NCBI GenBank assembly: GCA_903893925.1
Contig: CAITOC010000047.1
Coordinates: 1-48,492 of the forward strand
Length of the DNA stretch: 48,492 nucleotides
Source: Candidatus Moraniibacteriota bacterium
GTDB taxonomy: Bacteria; Patescibacteriota; Minisyncoccia; Moranbacterales; UBA1568
Reading direction: 5' to 3'
The position numbers were made by a program, and so were the translations under genes. Of this stretch, positions 44,705-48,492 are shown in pieces. Position 1 is the stretch's first letter, and each line of letters opens with the position of its first letter. The notes under the pieces are model-generated. The model was not told the origin of the DNA, searched no databases, and saw only the letters and a list, made by a program, of their open reading frames with translations.

Positions 44705-45832
44705 TCAGCGGGAGAGGTCGGCTTCGAGGGTTTCGACGTAGCGGTCCGAGAGAGTGCTCCACAGATAGTGTTTTTGGGCGAAATCCTTCGCTTTGACGCC
44801 TTCAGTCGTACGAAGAGACGGATTTCCGATCATCCGGACAATCTCGTCGACAAAGGCATCTGCATTTCCGGGATCAAGAAGGAAACCGTTTTCTCCCGGC
44901 TGTATCGCCTCGGTCAGTCCCTCGAGGTCGGAAGCGATGACAGAAAGTCCGCAGGCGTTCGCTTCGATCACATTGATACCGAATCCTTCCATCGTGCCGG
45001 GGACCTTGATGTTCGGCGACACGGCCAGGTCTGCATTGTTGAGGAGCGTGAGGATGTCTGGTCGGGAAAGATTTTTCAGGAGCCTCACATTTCCTTCGAG
45101 ACCGAGTTCCGAGACGGCTCGTTCGCAGAGCGGGAAGTAATCTTCATCGCCAGCGGTGTTGGCGGAGACGACCGCTCCGGCTGCGACGAAAAAAACTTCG
45201 TCCGGCAGACGTGGCACGACGTTTCGGATGAACCATTCGACGCCCTTATGCTTCACATATCGGCCTATCCGAACGATGACGAAGTGCTTTGACGATTCGA
45301 TGCCGAGGAGCGCGTCGAGCGCGACACGGTCGTGCGGGACGACAAGTGCGTCCGGATCGATACCGTTTTGGATGACCGTTATGCGTTCCGGGTCGATGCC
45401 GGCGAAAACGGCTTCTTGTTTCGTGAATGAACTGACGGCGAAAATCCGATCCATCGATTTCAGGGAAGGTAGGTTCAGTCCGGCATAGAGACGAGAAAGG
45501 AAGCTATGCTTCGATCCGTATGTGAGGTCGAGACCGTGGACGACGCAGGCGGTCAGTATTTTGGGACGGAACCATGAGAGGACGAATGCGATCGGCGCCA
45601 GCACTCCGTCTCCGATGAGTATGACGTCGTTCCGATACAGTCCAAAGAGTGCTTTGATGAATGCATACGGGAGGAAAAGTGGAAGAAATCCCTTGCCACG
45701 ACGGTTCGCGATGAGTGTCAGGTCGGTCTTCTTGCCGAGCCAGAACGCGAGGTCGCGATTGTGATTCTCGATGCCACCTATGATCGGCGGGTAGGCGCGC
45801 GAGATGAAGAGTATTCTCATAATTTCGCTCAC
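44705..45832 (-). CDS. Glycosyltransferase family 4
   Basis: MRILFISRAYPPIIGGIENHN, VIQNGID, IVRIGRYVKHKGVEWFI, GTMEGFGINVIEANACGLSVIASDLEGLTE. Confidence 0.94.
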   Translation of the reverse strand: MSEIMRILFISRAYPPIIGGIENHNRDLAFWLGKKTDLTLIANRRGKGFLPLFLPYAFIKALFGLYRNDVILIGDGVLAPIAFVLSWFRPKILTACVVHGLDLTYGSKHSFLSRLYAGLNLPSLKSMDRIFAVSSFTKQEAVFAGIDPERITVIQNGIDPDALVVPHDRVALDALLGIESSKHFVIVRIGRYVKHKGVEWFIRNVVPRLPDEVFFVAAGAVVSANTAGDEDYFPLCERAVSELGLEGNVRLLKNLSRPDILTLLNNADLAVSPNIKVPGTMEGFGINVIEANACGLSVIASDLEGLTEAIQPGENGFLLDPGNADAFVDEIVRMIGNPSLRTTEGVKAKDFAQKHYLWSTLSDRYVETLEADLSR

Positions 45833-46815
45833 TTTCCTTTGTAGAGTCGCTTTTTGGTGAGGTACAGCTGTTCCTCAACCAGAAGTCTGCTGGATCTCAC
45901 CATATCGGCGAGCAACGCGAAGACGACGAACTGTAAGCCGACGACAAAAAAAATCGCGGAAAAGGAGAGGTAATTCCGATACGGAGATATTTTGAAATCC
46001 CGAAAATAAAAGAAAAGGAAGATGACAAAAAGGATGATTGAAAGACCGATCATGAACAGTCCTGGAATGCCGAAAAATTTCATGGGTCGGACATCGCGAA
46101 CCGCCTTCAGTATTATCTTGAAACCGTTCGATACGAATTTCGAAACCGACTTCGTGATTTTCGGTTTCCGGTCCGAATGATAGGTGACATTGATCGGAAT
46201 CCAGTGGAGCTTGAGATTCTTCCCTATCGCGTCGATGATCGTTTCCTGCGTATACGTGAAATTCACATTGACGAGATTGAGCCGTAAGAGCGTCTCGCGA
46301 CTATGCGCACGAAATCCGCAAGTGAGATCGTTGGTTTTCGTATTCAGAAAGAAACCGACCATCGAAGCGGCAAACCGATTCAGGAAACTGCGAATCCACG
46401 GAATGTCTTTCGCGGTGATGTTTCCGAAGCGATTTGCTATGGTCATATCACATGTTCCTTCGACCACCGGCTGAAGAAGTTCCGGAATATCCTTCGGGTC
46501 GAACTGCCCGTCGGCATCGATGTTAACCATGAAATCCGCGCCGTTCTCCAAGGAACTTTCGACGGCACGTTTGAATGCGTATGCGAGCTTCCTATTTTGC
46601 TTGTAAGAAATGATGATATCGGCACCAGCTTCCTTGGCACGGATTGCAGTCGAATCGGTAGAGCCGTCATCAACGACCTGTATCAGCTTTTCAGTAAGAA
46701 TATTTCCCGATCCGTTCCGATAAAAATCGGCCTCGAAACTTTTTCTTATCCGACCGATGGTTTCTGCAATCTTTTCTTCCTCGTTGTAGGCGGGGATATT
46801 TACGATGAGTTTCAT
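45829..46815 (-). CDS. Glycosyltransferase family 2 (DPM1-like) with C-terminal TM helices
   Basis: MKLIVNIPAYNEEEKIAETI...VVDDGSTDST...DFMVNIDADGQFDPKDIPELL...DLTCGFRAHSRE. ATGA overlap with 44705..45832. Confidence 0.93.
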   Translation of the reverse strand: MKLIVNIPAYNEEEKIAETIGRIRKSFEADFYRNGSGNILTEKLIQVVDDGSTDSTAIRAKEAGADIIISYKQNRKLAYAFKRAVESSLENGADFMVNIDADGQFDPKDIPELLQPVVEGTCDMTIANRFGNITAKDIPWIRSFLNRFAASMVGFFLNTKTNDLTCGFRAHSRETLLRLNLVNVNFTYTQETIIDAIGKNLKLHWIPINVTYHSDRKPKITKSVSKFVSNGFKIILKAVRDVRPMKFFGIPGLFMIGLSIILFVIFLFFYFRDFKISPYRNYLSFSAIFFVVGLQFVVFALLADMVRSSRLLVEEQLYLTKKRLYKGK

Positions 46816-46838
46816 ATCGTGCGGATGTTAGCGGCGAG

Positions 46839-47075
46839 TTATCGTTTTTTGATCAGGAGTCCGAAATCGACGCAATTCCACTGGCATTGTGAGGCCGCCC
46901 CGTCCGTTCCCGTGCGAACAAGGGTGTCGCGACACTGCATAGCCATGCTGGAGCAGTGCTCTTTCTGTGAATTCCAATAATTCCAATTCGGTTCATACCC
47001 GAAATAGCCGAGTACGAATATGACTACGGTGAACGCCCCTACGATCCAGATGACGGTACGAAACAACGAAAACAT
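46839..47075 (-). CDS. Small membrane protein with four-cysteine extracytoplasmic tail
   Basis: MFSLFRTVIWIVGAFTVVIFVLGYFGYEPNWNYWNSQKEHCSSMAMQCRDTLVRTGTDGAASQCQWNCVDFGLLIKKR: one TM then four Cys. Confidence 0.72.
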   Translation of the reverse strand: MFSLFRTVIWIVGAFTVVIFVLGYFGYEPNWNYWNSQKEHCSSMAMQCRDTLVRTGTDGAASQCQWNCVDFGLLIKKR

Positions 47076-47085
47076 ACTCTATGCG

Positions 47086-48390
47086 TTATCGTCCGATTCC
47101 CTTGTATGCGATGCCGGCCTCTGTTATGGCTTGGCGGTCGAAAGTGTTCTGTCCGTCGATAAATACCCTGACTCCATGCTTTGCGAGCAGCTCTGGCGTA
47201 ATCGAATCCAGGAACTCGCGATGTGCGGTGACAAGGATGACCGCGTCGGAACGATCGAGTATCGCCTCGAGCGTCTTTTCCGAAGAGAGGCGTAAGATAT
47301 GCGGGTCGAAGGTCGCGATATCGGCGCCGTATCGTTCCAGTTCCGCAATGACATCTTCTGCGGGGGATTCCCGAAGATCGTCCACGTTCGGCTTGTAGGC
47401 GAGTCCGAGTACACCGACCTTGGTCCCGTTGAGCGGTAGACGGATCGAGTTCAGCTCGTCTTGCAACAGTTCGACCGCATAGGCCGGCATGGAGTTATTG
47501 ATTTCGCGAGCGATTTTGAGGAACCGGTGGTCGAAACCGGACTGTTTGGCCCGCTCGATGAGATAGTACGGGTCGACCGGGATGCAGTGTCCGCCTACGC
47601 CACACGACGGATAGTGCGCCATAAACGCGAACGGCTTGGTAGCCGCACCGCGAATCACGTCTTTCACGTCGATACCGAGCTTGTCGAACGAACGTGCGAG
47701 TTCATTGACGAATGCGATGTTGATGTCACGAAAAGAGTTCTCGACAATCTTGACTGCCTCGGCTTCCCGTATGGACTTCATCGGACGAATCTCTCCATCG
47801 ACGATACTTCCGTAGAAGGCGAGTGCCCGCTCCAGCCCCTCGGGACTCGTCGAACCGACGACGCGCGGGATGTTCTTGACCGACCACTTCGTGTCCCCGG
47901 GATTGATCCGTTCGGGACAATGTGCCAGATGGATATCCTGGCCTACGACGAAGCCGGCTTTTTCAAGTATCGGCTTGACCACTTCCTCGGACACTCCCGG
48001 ATTTACGGTCGATTCCAAAACAACGAGAGCACCCTTTTTCGCATACTTGGCGACAAGGTCGGTCGCTCCTTTGACCGGAGCGAGGTCGGGGAAATGCACG
48101 TCGTCGACGGGTGTCGGTACACAGATAAGGATGATATCGGCATCGGACAGTATTGACGGGTTGGTCGAGGCCGTGAACGGATACTTCGGCAGTTCTTCCG
48201 ACAAACCCGCATCCTCGATCGGGGACTTCCCATCGTTGATGAGAGTCACTTTGCGCTCATCGAGATCGAGTCCTGTGACGGAATATCCTCGCTCCACGGC
48301 TCGCACTGCGATCGGGAGGCCGACATAACCGAGACCGATAACGCACACGGATCGATCTTTCCCGGAAACCTTATTCATTGTTTCGGCCAT
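47086..48390 (-). CDS. Nucleotide-sugar dehydrogenase (UDP-GlcNAc/ManNAc 6-dehydrogenase, WbpA/WecC-like)
   Basis: VCVIGLGYVGLPIAVRAVERGYSVTGLD, CVPTPVDD, LESTVNPGVSEEV, HCPERINPGD, YPSCGVGGHCIPVDPYYL, GLAYKPNVDDLRESPA. Confidence 0.93.
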   Translation of the reverse strand: MAETMNKVSGKDRSVCVIGLGYVGLPIAVRAVERGYSVTGLDLDERKVTLINDGKSPIEDAGLSEELPKYPFTASTNPSILSDADIILICVPTPVDDVHFPDLAPVKGATDLVAKYAKKGALVVLESTVNPGVSEEVVKPILEKAGFVVGQDIHLAHCPERINPGDTKWSVKNIPRVVGSTSPEGLERALAFYGSIVDGEIRPMKSIREAEAVKIVENSFRDINIAFVNELARSFDKLGIDVKDVIRGAATKPFAFMAHYPSCGVGGHCIPVDPYYLIERAKQSGFDHRFLKIAREINNSMPAYAVELLQDELNSIRLPLNGTKVGVLGLAYKPNVDDLRESPAEDVIAELERYGADIATFDPHILRLSSEKTLEAILDRSDAVILVTAHREFLDSITPELLAKHGVRVFIDGQNTFDRQAITEAGIAYKGIGR

Positions 48391-48416
48391 AATTCATCAT
48401 TACATGTTTCAGTGAC

Positions 48417-48445
48417 AGTATACGGAAAAGAAGCGAATAAATCAA
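48417..48445 (-). promoter_or_regulatory. Candidate sigma70-type promoter for the minus-strand glycan operon
   Basis: Minus strand TTGATT-N17-TATACT, 27 nt before the start codon of 47086..48390. Confidence 0.6.
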
Positions 48446-48492
48446 TCAATGATGATAGATTGCCATTATATTATTGTTTCTTTCCCATTTCG

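Noticed and set aside
44435-45292. 285-aa plus-strand ORF antisense to two glycan genes
   Set aside because: Antisense shadow ORF; both minus-strand genes have clear family motifs or TM structure.
460-48390. Alternative genetic code (UGA recoding) as seen in some CPR lineages
   Set aside because: Genes terminate cleanly at TGA as well as TAA/TAG, with downstream overlaps (ATGA), consistent with the standard code.

Overview
The window is a dense surface-glycan (polysaccharide/glycolipid) biosynthesis locus, about 48.5 kb, standard genetic code. Gene content and style (a small 4-Cys membrane protein, many GT-C enzymes, short orphan genes) suggest a Patescibacteria/CPR-type bacterium; this is inference, as there is no rRNA or marker gene to confirm it. 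Recognisable genes: GT2 (DPM1-like) and GT4 glycosyltransferases, two UDP-sugar dehydrogenases, an asparagine-synthase-type amidotransferase between two LPG-synthase-TM/UPF0104 membrane proteins, a GH28 polygalacturonase-like protein, a possible ALG10-like GT-C, a Wzx-type flippase, a thymidylate-kinase-like protein, an O-antigen ligase/polymerase-like protein, a divergent RtcB, a NUDIX protein, a TM1266-like ACT-fold protein and a nucleotidyltransferase. The main features are: (1) an expanded array of GT-C membrane glycosyltransferase paralogs sharing an FLRTYxFHDWLxFxxDQxRDA motif, six of which also share a Cys-x16/17-Cys pair; (2) a family of about 90-120 nt dispersed repeats (at least six copies) with conserved flanks and a variable palindromic core showing compensatory changes, bracketing gene modules; (3) two palindromic repeat insertions carried in frame inside the O-antigen-ligase-like gene. 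All calls come from reading the sequence by eye; no searches were run.
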